From NCBI GenBank assembly GCA_013396635.1, contig WBMW01003135.1, positions 114,942-178,941 on the forward strand: a stretch of DNA of 64,000 nt, read 5' to 3'. The first letter of the stretch is position 1, and each line of letters begins with the position of its first letter. Made by a program: the position numbers and the translations under genes. The notes beneath the pieces are model-generated. The model had not been told where the DNA came from and did not search any database. It saw nothing but the letters and a program-made list of their open reading frames with translations. This document shows positions 1 to 13,400 of this stretch, one piece after another. This DNA comes from Penelope pileata (Eukaryota > Chordata > Aves > Galliformes > Cracidae).

Positions 1-949
1 TTTTTTTTTTTTTTTAAATGAGAAAGCCTGAATTTACGCGGGAAGATAAACTTAGTTTTCCCTTGGAAATCACGAGGCTGCCTGCTAAGGGCAGCTCCTA
101 ACCTGGCCATGTCCCCAGTGGATGAAGGCCACAGCTGGGGACTGTCAGTGCAGGCTGTGCGTCTGGGCGTGAATCTGTCTCCCTCAGCCACAGCCCTGCT
201 CAGCTGTGTTGCTGCCAGGCCACATGCTGTCAGCTCTGGTTACAAAACAAATGTGTGGTGGCATCTTTTGGATGCTGGAAGACCTTCTCTGGTGTTTATA
301 TGAAGACAGCGCTGTGCCAGCAGGGCTGACTCAACATTTTCTCCCCCCAGCTGAGTTTCCGTACCATGACAAGTAGCATGGCTGTGGCGGCTCTGGGGGC
401 TGTGGCCCCAGCAAACAGGGCTGTGCATCTGGGCAGGGTGAAGAAACACCTCTGGTCCAACAGGGAGTGTCTGCAGCCTGTACCCTGTGCTCCGCTCTGG
501 GCTGGTGGCTGGCACAGCGAATAAGAAACATGGATGGGAATATTCCCAAGGAATATCCCTAGGAGGTAGCAAGGGCATGCCAGGTATGTGACCACCAGGC
601 GACAGGTGTGTACTGCTGAACCATGGCAGGGAGCAGAAGCTGCAGGAAGGAGAGAGACAGGGTGAAGTCACAGCAGCAGATAAATTGGTGCAGATGTTTG
701 TGAAGCAGCCCACAATCATTGTTGTAACAGAAGTACTATGGACATCAGTGAAGGTGAAGGAACCCTGCAGGTTGTGGTATGAAAGTCTCTTAGAGCTTTC
801 CTTGGAGATTGGTCCAAGCCAGGCTGCACTAGAGAGCAGCACTAGACTACTGCTGAAATCACTGCAATGTCACTGCTACGTAACGATCTTGATATTGCTT
901 GATATTACACACATTTAGAATAATACTTGCGTGGAGTCACTACATTGTG
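1..949. other. Unannotated, GC-richer stretch
   Basis: The window opens with a run of 15 T. From about 80 to 840 the sequence is clearly richer in G+C than the DNA that follows, with many CTG/CAG words. A 200-codon open frame runs on the minus strand (842 to 240), and shorter ones overlap it in other frames. Its translation is rich in Ser, Cys, His and Pro and matches no family I know. Several frames being open together in GC-rich DNA is what chance gives. I see no splice pattern, promoter or repeat family here. Confidence 0.5.
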
Positions 950-1010
950 TGACATCACGGTTGGACTAGATGATCGTAGAGGTCTTTTCCAACCCTAATG
1001 ATTCTATGGT
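950..1010 (+). mobile_element. CR1 LINE 3' tail fragment
   Basis: Only the last ~60 bp of a CR1 element are present: the block ttggactagatgat at 961-974, a tcttttccaaccc block, then attctatgg. This order is diagnostic of the 3' end of avian CR1 and gives plus orientation. CR1 copies are normally 5' truncated, so a tail-only copy is expected. It runs straight into a hairpin and attct repeats, described separately. Confidence 0.8.
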
Positions 1011-1035
1011 TAGAATTCTATTCTAACCATAGAAT
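1001..1035. repeat. Perfect 16-bp inverted repeat at CR1 end
   Basis: Positions 1001-1016 (attctatggttagaat) are the exact reverse complement of 1020-1035, with a 3-base spacer (tct). The left arm is the terminal CR1 octamer plus its flank. Further attct units follow to about 1050. A snap-back during target-primed reverse transcription, or slippage with inversion at the octamer repeats, could produce this; the mechanism is inferred. Confidence 0.85.
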
Positions 1036-4000
1036 TCTATTCTATTCTAGATTCTATTTGTTAGCTAGGTCCGGGGAAGATGAACTGAGAACAACTGAAC
1101 AGAGGATGGACAGCAGTGTTTGGAATTGTCCGTCAGGAATGAAGAGAACTAGTGAGGTTCATGCAAACCTTCAGGCATGTAGATCCAGGCAGGTATTGGT
1201 GGCATACAGCTGCCTTAGGGTTTGGGAAGGAAAGGAGACAGAATATTTGAGATGCAACTCACAAGCATGGAGCTGAAATGGATTGACTGCAAGTGGCTAA
1301 AAATATACTTAAAGATGACTTTCCTTTTTTTACTATGAGCAGCTATTCATCTCAACAGTTCATGTGAGCAGGCTTGAACTGCTAGGAATCAAAAAAGAAT
1401 AAATATTTGAAAAAGCAGTCAGTAAATAGAGGTGGTTTTAGGTTAATGACCTAAACAGAAAATAATGTCATGAGTTCAGTGTTGCCCAGAATAATTATTT
1501 GGTGATAAATCTTAACTGCAAGCTTTATAAACTTCTGATCTGTGGATGAGCTTTGGGATAGAAACAGGAGAAGCTAGAAGCCCTTGGAACTCTGCCTTTG
1601 ATGCAGAGGGAGAAAGGGAAAAGCTGGAGCAGAAGGGAGGGTGGAGAGCTGCCTGAGGGCTGTGGCTCTGCAGCAGCTCAGTCCAAGCAGGCATCGTCCC
1701 TTCGGCTTCATGAGGCTGTGGGAACAGCAAGGACTGCACTGCTGCTTGGAGTTGGCCTTTTCATGCATGAAATGTCTCACCAGCAAGGGCAGAGATCCTG
1801 TATTCCCCCACTTAGGATGTCCGCTTTTGTTTTTACAATGGCATTTTTATTCTTAAACAGTGTGCTTTCAATGCTGCTAATATATTTTTTATAATGTCTT
1901 TGTGGCCTGAAAATCAGAGACTGTATTCCTCCAAAAATGTTCCCTCTGTGGTTTTCCTAACAAACTCCTGACTGGTTTGAGAGTCCAGTTTACATCCTCA
2001 TCTGTAGCAACAGTCTAATTGCCTGCAACACAATTTGATGCTTCTCTTGACAAAACTTTTACAGTGTGAGCAAAGTCTTCCATGCCATGTGACAGGATTT
2101 TCACATTGGAAAATTCAAGCCAAAAGGGCTCAGTCAACTCTCAGAACAAGACCAGTGGAAAAACTGTAAGTGTGCCTATATTTATAGATAAAAAATTTGG
2201 CAACTTGGAGCAATTCAAGCCAGAGTAAAACGTGACCTTCTTTATAATGAGCATTCCTGGCTGCTGAAGAATGGGAGGAAGCAAGGTAGCATAGGCTGGA
2301 AAATACTGTACGGCAGTGTTCTGTTGTGCAGGATTCTTTCTTTGTGTGCATCACTGCAGCTGCTACCTGTGCCTTTGAGCTGGTACATGCCACAGGGCTA
2401 TGGGATGGCAGTGCTCTTTGCTTCCTTGCTTGCTGCTCACACTTCCTTGAGTCAATTCTGTTTGCACAAACAGCACTGCTCCCACTGTTTCTCTCCTGTG
2501 GGCAGACTTGCCCTGCAGTCTTTCTGATGATCTCTCAGAGTGCTTATGTACACTGCTCGTAGTGGCAGGGCTTTAATATCTGGTGTTTGGAGGTGCAGAG
2601 CACCCAGAATGGCTGTTAAAGATCAACAGGGATTAGGAAGGGGAATGTCTTTGGAAATTCAGATCCTGTCTTCAGGGACACAAGCTGAGCTTGAGAAGTT
2701 TACACAGCCCAAAGTAGAACAATCTGCTTCCTACTTCTGGCAGACTTCACTGCTAATGTCAAAATGAGCAAAAAGGAAAGAAGAAACGGTTTGAAAACTG
2801 TCTACATGCAGAGGTGAAAAATGTAACTTTTTGAGACGTGGAAATTCCTAGACAGTAATAATCTTTCTTCTCCCACCTAGCACTTCTTGGCTTCTTGCTT
2901 ACTACAATGGCACCTGTTGTTTTGCTTTGGAAAAGTGAGGAATCAATGGGAAGTCCCTCCCACCTCTCACTGCCACTGCCAGAAGCCTTTTACCCATTAG
3001 GACTCAGCAGACAACCGGGGCGTGCCGAGTGCTGAGTGTGACCACCCTGCAGTGCTGGCACCTGCCTGCCCTGCGCTGCTGGGGCCTGCTGGGGGATGAG
3101 TCTCCTGAGGGCACGGCTGCAGTGTTGATTCTTCTGTCTGGAAAATGGCAGCGTGTTCAGAGGGTGACACTTCCATGAAAAGCAATCACGAAGGAGAATT
3201 TCCCACTGGAAGAAGTTCTGACCTGTAACCGTTGCAGTCAAGTCTGTCTGGTAGACCATGTAGAAAGGGGATTGGAATTATACAGAGTTTGGGATTGGTT
3301 CAGGTTTAATTTTAATATTGCTTTCACCTTCCCTTGGAAAATACCTGAACAACGATGTCACAAATGCTTGTAAAAAGTCTGAAATAGAGAATGATTATCA
3401 AAATTAATAGGCAAGGAGGAATAGGAAATACAAGCAGGAGAGATGATAAAATCCGGTTTATAAAAAATTGTTTATTTTATACTTCTAAGAGAAATATTTT
3501 TTTCTCCAAATTGAAGAAAAGTGATTTGGGATACCTAAATACCTGAAAAGAGGTATGTTGTCACAGGCAAAAAACTGGAGATGAAATTATAAAGAAACAT
3601 CATTCCTAAAAAAGCAAATATGTACTGTTGAGTTCCATGCCACATAAAAAGTGGCTCAGTAAGCATTTCCAGGAATAGACAGTCTGCAATACATATGGAA
3701 TGAATGCAATCTTATACAGGGAGTTCTAACACAAGCAATGAAACTATTAAGTATGTCAGGAAAAAGTTTATAGGTATCCCAATGTCAGAAAATTTGGTAA
3801 AGCTTCCGATTTCCGCCCACTAATGTGGAATTTTCCCTTGATGGGAGCATAAATGAGTTTATTTCATTGAGGAATTTCAAGCCAGAAGTAGCAAAGAAGG
3901 GGTTAATTCAAGCATCACTTAATGAGCAGATGCTAATGGACTAAGCAGCCCTGTATAGAAAAAACAGAAGAGGAGAGTGAGGAGGAAAAAAACTAAAAGC

Positions 4001-5323
4001 ATTTAGAAAGGTTGAAGACAGTGAGTCCTGATCTGGGAAGGGAATGATAAGAAATCCCAGGATGTGAGGAGATGTGGAGATATCAGGAGAGCAGGGGCCG
4101 GGCAGAGCAGGCCATGTCTGGCACTGGGACACAGCTGCGCTTCTCGGTGAGTGCTGCTCCAGGGCATGTCCTCCCTGGAGCAGACTGCTTTTCACTGTTG
4201 GTGAGGGCTGGGATTTGGAGTCAGGAGAAGTCAAAGTATTAAAATCCCACATCTCCTGTTTACCTCAGGATATGTTGGAAGCTTTCAAGTGTTTTTCACA
4301 TTTCCAAATGGAAAACAACTGTAATTTTAAATATATGTGAACTTTGAAAGTGAAGCAAAAGGACCGAAGTGTTCTACTGAAAGGAGAGTTTACATTTTCA
4401 CCCCTAAATATGCCTATTAAGAAAAAAGAGTTGTGAGATCCTAGAAGAATCCAGAATTAGGAGGTAAGTGAAGACCGGTTTCTCTGGCAAGCCCCATGGG
4501 ATGGACAAGGAGAGCTGATGCTGGTGGTGTAGCTGTCTGCCGTGGAAAGGACCCAAATGGGGAATGGGACCAGACCGCAAAGCAATGATGTGATTCTGGT
4601 GTAGAAAACTGCCTGCAACGCGGAAGTCTCCATGTGGATGTGATGGAGATTCCTCATGCACGTTCAGTTGTGTGATGGTCATTGCTTTTAAATCTGTGAT
4701 GATTCCCAGTCATGAGACTGGTGCATGCTCATCAAATAGGATGAGGTGGTGGTTGCTACTTCCTGTGCCACAGCTAACTGAGGTGTAGACAATTCATGCA
4801 TAAAATCAGTTCTATGGTCTTTTAGTATTCTTGGAATCCAGATAAAGCATGCCCTTGAAATAACGACATACTGTGGTGATTTGTGGTGCCTTAAAATATT
4901 TTCAACACTCACATTGAAGTCAGTTCATTTAGTAATGGTCAATTCATGTTTCTGTTTAAAGGACTACTGGTAGAGTAATGATAACAGCGTGCAAAAGGAT
5001 TGGTGAAAAGGATACTGGTAGGCCAGTAATAAACAGGCAGAAAAGGAGGGGCTTGTTTACTTAAATAGTTGTTAGACTGGAAAAATCTGTGGTAAAGCAA
5101 GATATGACAGGACTAACAGTGGGACAGGTGTGTCTCTTCATGTTTGAAGAGAACCTAACCTTTTTTTCCATCCCGAAGTACATAATTATGTCTTAGAAAT
5201 CTGTCCAAGGTTAGTAATAGTGTCAGTAATATAAGTAGCTATAGCGATATTTTGCTATATTGATTCTATCCTCGGCTTTGCAGTTTGTAGCTAGAGTTCA
5301 GTACTTTATTTAAAGTTGTTTTT
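1036..5323. other. No gene recognised
   Basis: Mixed AT-rich DNA with short GC-richer patches near 1,600-1,720, 3,000-3,120 and 4,070-4,200. All open frames are about 100 codons or shorter and overlap others on both strands. I see no CR1, LTR or DNA-transposon hallmark and no conserved coding segment. Confidence 0.5.
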
Positions 5324-5355
5324 TGAAGTCTTACTCATAACAGAGTAAGACTTCA
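5324..5355. repeat. 13-bp perfect inverted repeat, 6-nt loop
   Basis: The arm tgaagtcttactc at 5324-5336 is matched by its exact reverse complement at 5343-5355, around the spacer ataaca. It could form a short hairpin in DNA or RNA. The stem is too short for a typical microRNA precursor, and a palindrome of this size can occur by chance. Confidence 0.8.
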
Positions 5356-6968
5356 GCCTTTGAAAGAGTCACAAAGCAAGCTGTCAAATTGAAAATGAAG
5401 AAAATTATATTCTAGCAGTAAGTTCAGCAGTTTGGCTGCTGTGGGATTTCTTATTTAGCTGCTATTAAGTGTTCTTTCCTCTGCCCAGAACATGGGAGAG
5501 TCCAAAATAAGTGACATACAAAATCCCTTAAATTTTCAAGTGTAATTTCTTTCACATATTGCACTGCGCGTGGCCTCTTACTAAATACTAGCAGGAAGCT
5601 AAAGTGAATACTTGCTGTAGATGTCATATTTACTGGCCAAGCTGGTGCAAAGAGCTATTGTGAAACAGGGAAATGTGCGAATAGTGTAACAAATGGTGTA
5701 GGAACGTGAATACCAGTGCATAAAACAGTGTATGAGCTGGCTGTATGAGCTGGCTGTGTAGGAAAGCTCCTTAGAGCCCTTTTTGCTCGATGTTTGTGGA
5801 AATTTTTGACTCAAGTAGATGAGCTATCATATAAGGTCAGTGTGATGCTGTTAATTAGGAAGTAGGAGGAAGTTGTCACTGACACAAAGTGAATTCTGAC
5901 AAGAAAATACTGGCTGGATAAGTAAAGAACAGCCAAAAGAAGGAGACAAAGCGCAGTAGCTATCATTCAGTGAGACTCGGGTGCTGTGCGTCACAGCCTC
6001 CTGTTGGTGCGCCTGAGGACGCCCTGTTGGTGCTTCAAAAGGTTGCCAAACGAGTACCATCAGTTGGTCACGATAATAGAACATCTTTTTATGTGACTTA
6101 CCAAGTAGCTGCCATTTGGTTTAGATCATCTGCAGATGATCTTTTTCTGCGAAGATGCGTGTGTGCCTCTGAAGATCTGAAGGCATCCAACTCCGAACTG
6201 CAGAACTGCCAGAATTCCAGCATTTGCCATGTTACAACCTGGTAAGTTTAACCTGAAGAAAACATAAAACTTTGTTATGTGTCAATGTAAACTGACCTCA
6301 ATTATGGAGTCTATTTTTTCTGACTAGAAAATTTGGGCATTAATAAAAACAGACAAGTTACCAATGGAGTGAAAGTTTTCTTTCGGTAGCCTGCAGTCTT
6401 TAATCCCTTCTGGAAGTTGCCTGTAGCACTGGGGTCTGTTTATATCTTTGGTATAAATTTTCTAAACATCATTATTGATTTAAATTGACTTTAACTTCAT
6501 TGTTACTAATTTAGCTAAATATCAAGATAAAGAGACTTGATGCTAGGAACAGCAACAAAAGAACACCACCAAAAGGATATTGAACTGAATTAAGGCCTGA
6601 TATACTGCTGCCAATTAACATTTTTCTTCTGGGGCCAAGAAATGCGCATTTACCTTAGCGGTTTGACCAGCTGTCAGTCAGCCAATCTGATAAAGGTCAG
6701 CTATTGGAAACCCAGTCAGTCAGTACACAAACCAAGTGACCTGAACAGCCGTAAGTACATTTGCTGTTTGGGAAGGAAAATATGCTATTCTCATACTTGT
6801 ATCTGTTGCTCATCAATTATAAAATCTTCGATGAAATCTTACGGTGGAAGTATTGATATCGACTTTCCTAATAGTGGTACTTGTTCATCAAAGTTTCTTT
6901 GGGTATCTTGACAGCCAAAAACTTGGTTTAAATTAAATGGTATCTTTTAATCCTTGTATGATTGTCCT
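5356..6968. other. No gene recognised; small 13-bp tandem repeat
   Basis: The unit tgtatgagctggc occurs twice in tandem and perfectly at 5729-5741 and 5742-5754. An open frame at 5970-6245 is followed by a donor-like ctggtaagt, but nothing else supports an exon. The rest is AT-rich and unrecognised. Confidence 0.5.
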
Positions 6969-7496
6969 TGTTTCAGCCAAGACAGTGTTAATAGCACATC
7001 GATGTTTTGGTTGTTACTGAGTGATGGGAGTGCAGCTGGGGCAGGCTGGGCTGTTTGATGGGGAAGAGCAGCAGGGGATGGGGTGGATCCATGACAGCTG
7101 CCCAGAATTAGGCACAGGGTTATTCCATGCCACGTGACATCACGCATACAGGGTATAAAGCTGTGGGGAGTTGGCAGGGAGGCAGCTGCTGCTCGGGGAT
7201 TGCTGGGCATTAGTCAGGGGGTGGTGAGAAGTTGCACTGGTAGTGGGGTGTCTGTTGGTGGACAGTTGGATTGTCACTGGGCGCTGGTCAACGGGTGACG
7301 AATAATTGCCTTGTGGACATACATATATATATACATGTATATTGTTATTATTGCATTTTTCTCTTCTGTCTTAGAAAATAGTTTTTGTCTCAACCCATGA
7401 ATTCTATGTCGTCTCCGCTCCTCTCCCTCATCCCACGTGGGGAGAGTGAGGGAACGACTGTGTGGTGCTGAACTGCTGCTGGGTTAAACCACAACA
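6969..7496 (+). mobile_element. Solo LTR, avian ERVL-like
   Basis: The segment starts tgtttcag and ends ccacaaca, so it has TG...CA termini. It shows the ordered landmarks of the widespread avian ERVL-type LTR: 'tgttaatagcacatcgatgt' near 6986, a tattccatgc block, E-box CACGTG at 7131-7136 overlapping a CRE-like TGACATCA, TATAAAG at 7154-7160, ctgctcgggga, a ctgtctta...tctcaaccc block, and a terminal ggttaaaccaca. At about 528 bp its length is reasonable for an LTR. No primer-binding site or internal region follows, so it is a solo LTR left by recombination between two LTRs. The flanks gtcct and aaaac are not a target-site duplication, which suggests age or slightly wrong ends. Confidence 0.85.
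7131..7160 (+). promoter_or_regulatory. LTR core promoter: E-box, CRE-like, TATA
   Basis: Within the solo LTR, CACGTG (7131-7136) overlaps TGACATCA (7135-7142), one base from the CRE palindrome, and TATAAAG follows at 7154-7160. In this LTR family these sit in the U3 promoter. The elements are visible; whether they are active is unknown. Confidence 0.55.
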
Positions 7497-10400
7497 AAAA
7501 CGTTATTTACTTTGACTTTATTTAAACAACTCTTCCCAACAGTTAAACTGGCTGAATGCAACTGAAAAAGGACCATGGAGACTATTCCTAAGACAGGCAG
7601 CTATTTCACATAGAGTTTTACATATCTTACTGTAGAATGAACCTTTAACTGCTTTTTGTGTACCTAATGTTGAAAAAGTTTTGAACTTTCTACGGAGAGA
7701 TGGCCTAGGAAGCATGTTTGTGTGGCCTGCCATAGCAGAGCAGACTGATATTCTCCAATGTCTGGTGCTTACTTATGGAAATAGTCAATACTGGGGGCTG
7801 TCAAAGGAGGACAGTTGTCAGGTAACTTTCAACTCACAAATGTAGCTGCACGTGGTAGCATCAGCTGGACACAAGCTTAGCTCCAGGAGTTAGCTTGAAA
7901 GTTTACATCACTGTGCTACTCTAAATTATCATAGAAACTAGATGTTCTTTCTTAATAGGTAAATCACATTTTTTTTCTTTTAACACTAATTTTTCTTTTA
8001 TACAGTACCAGAAATGTACACTTCTTATCAGAAGGAGTGAAGCTGCTTCCCCTGCATGGCTGCTGCCGTCTGGCTGCATCTTTCCCCCTCTTGCATCCCA
8101 CAGCTCTGACATCCATTGTCTGCTTTAGCTTCTTTTTTAAGGATGATGGCTTTTACATCTTTATTCTTTCAAAAGAAAGCAGAACCCACTGGCTCAATTT
8201 GACAAGGGTCTTGAAGGGCTGAAGACTTGCTCTGTCTTAACAAAAGATAAAATGATCTTTCAACTGAGAAGGAAATATCATGTATGGATTCACAGAGTAA
8301 ATGAAATTACTGCAGCGTGAAAGCACTGCACAAAAAACCTCAGTAATAATGCTGAATGTATCTGCTTGCATGATTCCTGTAAATAAATACGACCACTGAA
8401 GACATTTGGTAATTCTGTTATTGCTCAGCTCATGTGGTACCTGTTGCAGCAGCTTGAAGATACGTGTTTATCATCAGTTGTTAAATCTTGATTTTTTGCT
8501 GTTTTATTTTCTACTCGTGTTGTCTTGTGAGGGTGGAGACTAACAGAAATATTCTTGGTTTATGTGCCTACTTGTGAGCAGAATCCTCAGGAATATCAAC
8601 ATTGCTGTTAGAAGAGATGTTAATACCTGTAGGCTGCAAAGGAAGCAAGATATTTTCCCTAGATTGTACAGTGACCCAGTGCTGTGCATGCGTATGTGAG
8701 TATAGTTACATACATTAGCAGCATGTAGGACAGATATGTGTAGCACTAGGAGAACAATGTATGTGAAGCTGTGGTTTTATCTAAGGAGATACGAACTGCT
8801 CATAATTGACTAGACAGGAGTAAGGCTGGCAGCATTTTGGGACCTGAAGCCCTCAGTTTTACCCTAATACATTAATCTCTTCCTTCCTGCCTCCCTGGAG
8901 GACACACAGGACATTACTTTGGCAACTCTCTCTACTCCAGTTTTGCATTGTCAAAGAGGCCTTTGTGGTTCTGTTCCACCTTTCTTCCTTCCTTTCCCAT
9001 CTTTGCCCTTAAAATTATCAAAGGGATGTTGGGAGAGGAGCTGGCTGTTGGCACCCTGGCCCTGGTCCCACAGAGACTCTCCATATGCCACTGTGAAGGA
9101 AGGACGTGTGTGCCATGATCCTTCACCAAGAATTTCATTCCTTGGGCTAATGCGTTGTCCCAGTTGCAGCTGTACCTCCCTCAACCATCCTAGAGGCTTG
9201 GGAGCATGTGAAATTCCCAAAAAATCCAGCAGCGAGATAGGACAAGCAACTACAGCGCTTGTACAGTACTCCTGATTTCATTGATGATCTCATGATCAGC
9301 GAGGACATGAAATCAAGGTATGATCAAAAGCATTCTTTATGATCTTAATTGATTTGAACTGCATGCCTCTAATTTCTGGGTAAGGAAAATATAAGAGAGG
9401 AATAACTGTCCAGACAACAGAACTGGAAGAAATGGGATGATATTAAAACTGGACATTTTTACTTTGAGACAAAGTTCATGACAGTAAGGGGTCAGTCAAG
9501 TCCTCACAATACATCTCCAAGCAATGGAGAGTTTTTAAAGCAGCTTTAGGAGAGATTACGTGGCACAGAGAAATCTAAAGGGGTCAAAATGCTGGAGGAA
9601 AAGCAGGCAATGGCTTTAAATCCATTTTGATTCTATAAAATTGCACAGGCTGGATAAAACATACGAAATACTTGAGAATACTTGAAACTACCAAAAAATC
9701 TAGATATAAAAATAACTGGTCTGGACTTTCTTGCTTTTTTCATTGTGTCTACTGTAAATGAACAATGTAAATACTTTTCTGTCTTTATTTTTTGTATTTA
9801 ATGCAAAGGCCTCAACTTGTGCACATCAAAGTGGTTTCTGTCAATTTCTATGGGACCGTGTGGCATGACACCAGCCCAATAGGAAGGCCACCACTGACAG
9901 CAGCCTTTAGAGAACCCTTTTCTCCTCTCTGTTCTGCATCACCTAATCTGCACTCATGTCTCATTTCTCCCTGTTACAGAAGTAAATCTAGATGATGCTT
10001 TCATAACCCACTGTGACAGTCAGAAATTGTTAAAGAATCTTGAGATTTTTGTGAAGAACTAGAGTCCACACTGTTACCTGAGCCTCAGCCCACCTGCTAG
10101 CTCCAGGAATCTGGTTTGAGATGTTTTTCAACGACAGACGTGTGCTGTTTGTGGAAAGATTTGACAGAGGGAGAAATTCAGCTACAGATTTGCAACTGCA
10201 GTCCTGGGATAGTGAACGAGTCTAACTAGCTTTCAGAAAAGAGTTAGAAAACAGCAGAAGGTGCTCTAATTTTTCTTCCTCACACCCCTCTGAAGATACA
10301 TTGCACTGAACTGATGTCAAATAAAGTTGTTATGAGATGGGGTAGCTGTTTCTCACTCTTGAACTTCTCCACAGATATAAATCTACGTAAGATCTTTATT

Positions 10401-13400
10401 TGTTTTTTATTTTTTAGTATTTTTTATTTTTATTTTACTTTAATTTTGATTTAATTGCATTTTTAATAAGTGAAAGAGGAAACCAAGTAAAGAACTAAAA
10501 TAGGACTTTAAGAAACTCTTTTAAAGGGATATTTATTAGGTCTTTTGGGCCAGCAGTAGTGTCTTGATAACAGAAAAGATTATCAGTATATTAGTGCAAT
10601 AGAAATGTTTCCATCAATTTTTTTAAAACCTTGTAATTGTAGAGCTACTTTTGTCCCACATTGAAGCTTTTCCCCTCCACTGTGTAGCTTTTCCTTGAAA
10701 AAATTCAAAGACTAATACATCCCTTGCCATGAATTGATTTGATGTTTGTCATAAGTAAGTCTCTTGCTCAATAGGAGCAAAATTAAACCAGCAGACAGCA
10801 CAGGACGCAGAAGAAAATTAGATTTTAAGAGCCTACATCAAGTCTGCTAATCGAGTATGTACTTTGCTGTGCAGGTGTCGCAATCTGTTTCTTTGCAAGT
10901 ATGCCCCCCCCGAAATTGCTTAAACAAGATTTGTGCCAGTCTTCTGCTTTGCAGGCCTCTTCTCACTGAGAAGCAACCCTGAGCTGCTCCGGGAAGCAGG
11001 AGGCAGACATGGAAGCACCACGTGGCAGGGGAAGGGCTGCGCTCATCCCAGCCAGGGGCCCTTGACAGGATCCCCAACTCCTTAGGACTGGGATGGCAGG
11101 GAGAGGCAGTAAAATATGAGTTTTCCAGGAGCATAGTAATTCTCTTAATCTGTTTTGGTCCATCTCTGCCAGCCGTTGTATGTTCATTGGCAGTATATGG
11201 TTAGCTCTCAGAAATATATATTTTTTTAACTCAAATAACTGAAAAAAAACAAGCATTGTATAAAACTGGGTCTACACGTGAAGATTTATGATGCTGGGAA
11301 TAAAAATAATCATCTGGACTTCATTAAGATTTTCCTGGCAAATAATTAATGCTAAGAGCATGTTTTGATCAAGCATCTCACATAGCAGCAATGGTAAGCG
11401 AGTTAAAAGCAGCTTGCATTATAGAAACAGGTCTTCATAGCCCCTGAAAGTTTCTACTAGTTTTTCCAGCCCTCAGCAAATGGTGGTGCTAGCACCTCAT
11501 TTTTCATCCCTGTGTTTCCTCGTTTCATGGTCATATCAGCCTCTTGGTGACTGCCAATGAGCGGATCTCATCACAGCTGAAAATTCAGGAACATGTGCAA
11601 GGAAGCCACCCAAATGGGCAAGAAATTTGAATATTCTCTCTCCTGTTTTTTTGCTTTAAAATGAGAAGACTGCAGGTATGAATCTGTCAAAGTAGGTAAT
11701 CTAATTTTTTTTTGCTGTTGTTTCTGTTTTGATTAGTATCTGTTGTGACTTAATTGCATGTCTATGTTTATGTGTACAATGGGTAGGTGTACGTTTCCCT
11801 GTGCTGCACCTATTTTGCATTTGTGTTCTAGATTATGAGAGCAGGACTTTCTCTGAGTCTGCTTTTGACAAAATTGGCTTCTGGAGCAATAATCAGTGAG
11901 ATGTAGAGTGCCCTTCTCCCAAAGCAGCAGTGACAGCTTCTCTACTTACTCCAAACAAAATGTATTGTATTCCTCTCCCTGTGAAGTTCCGTGGTGCAGA
12001 AATACTCATTGGCATCGTAGCAGTCTTACAGACTGTGCTCTGGGTTGGGGAAGTGCATGCGAGACAGCCTTCCCCTTGGTAATGCATAATACCTATTAGG
12101 TAGATTCAAAATCTGTTTATTGAGTGTATATCGGTGCCAGTTCAAGAAAATACCTATTAGCTACAGGTTTTAGCTTTGGAGAAATTTCCAGAAATTGCTG
12201 ATGACTTAGACCATATAACGTGATGGCAGGCATACAACTGCTGTTAATTTCGCCCATTGAAAATCACAAGCTGGAAAAGCCGTTATGAGTTGTTTTGTGA
12301 GGTTCGTGTTTTATCATCAGCTTGAAATTGTGCTTCTGGCTGTTAGTCACCAGGCTGCCAAAATTCAAGTGGCTTGAAGTAATGGAGCTACTGGATCTGC
12401 AGGGTAATAACGGGAAGGAGGTTATTTTATGGCTGATCTCCCTGCATAAGTAGTGTGTTTCCCTGTGATAAAGCGGTTCTATCAGCCCCACCTACGATTA
12501 AAGTTGTCTGACATTTCCCACTGCAGACTTTGTTTGCAGATGCTTGTAATGTAGTCAAAGTATAACTGTCTGAGTTGAAATCTGACTTCTCCTTATGCTG
12601 TTCTGCATGTCTGAAGCAGGTCTCTTAGCAAAATTCTATCCAAAATAATTTGTTCAAAAATGAGCTGGAAGTAGTCCCGTCCCCCATCTTCCCCCTTCTT
12701 CTATTTTTTTTCTTCAATGAGGCTATACAAATAGTTTTGCAGAGTGAAGATAATCTCTTCTTTGAAGAACTTCAAGAGTAACTGTGGGACCATTGTTCTG
12801 CAGATCAGAGTTTTATGATCTCATTAGTGGGGGTAGAGTCTGCATAGGCTTTGTATTAGTCTTAAAAATGTAGACTTTAATGGACTTTTGTGCATATACT
12901 GTGTGGGCTGCCGAAGGTATTTTCAATTCCTGCTTGGCTCTTGCTAAAGGAAAGCTTTCTTGCATGAATGTCTGCGCTTTGAGTGGAGACTTGACACTTG
13001 GAAGAGGAGTGGCCATTGGGTAAAGGGTAATTTTCTCTGTGCAATCCAGCAAAGTGATAAGCTGTTTAAAGAACACACAGTTCAGAAATGCTCGCATTTG
13101 CTGGATGTTTTCAGCCCTATTCCCTAACATTTATCTCTGCATGCCCAGGCAGACCTCTGCTGTAACTGAAGCTCCTGGAGCACTGCTGGCTTTGCTGGCT
13201 CATTTGTATGAAGACCAGGGGCTCCTTCTCTTCATTACCTATGTATTGCTTAGGAAGAAACCTCCTAAAGTTGAAAAGAGTAATGGAGGAGAGCCTGACC
13301 TTGGGCTGGGGATTAAGGCAATAGATTGGGACATGGGACCTGGCTGTAGAATACCATGAGATATTCAAGGCATATGGGGGAGTCACTGGATTACTTTGCT

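Noticed and set aside
1..15. Poly(T) at the window start as a reverse-strand poly(A) tail
   Set aside because: Nothing upstream is visible, and the following sequence shows no retroposon or transcript hallmark.
5970..6245. Coding exon ending in a ctggtaagt donor
   Set aside because: No convincing acceptor and no recognisable peptide; a donor-like word alone is common.
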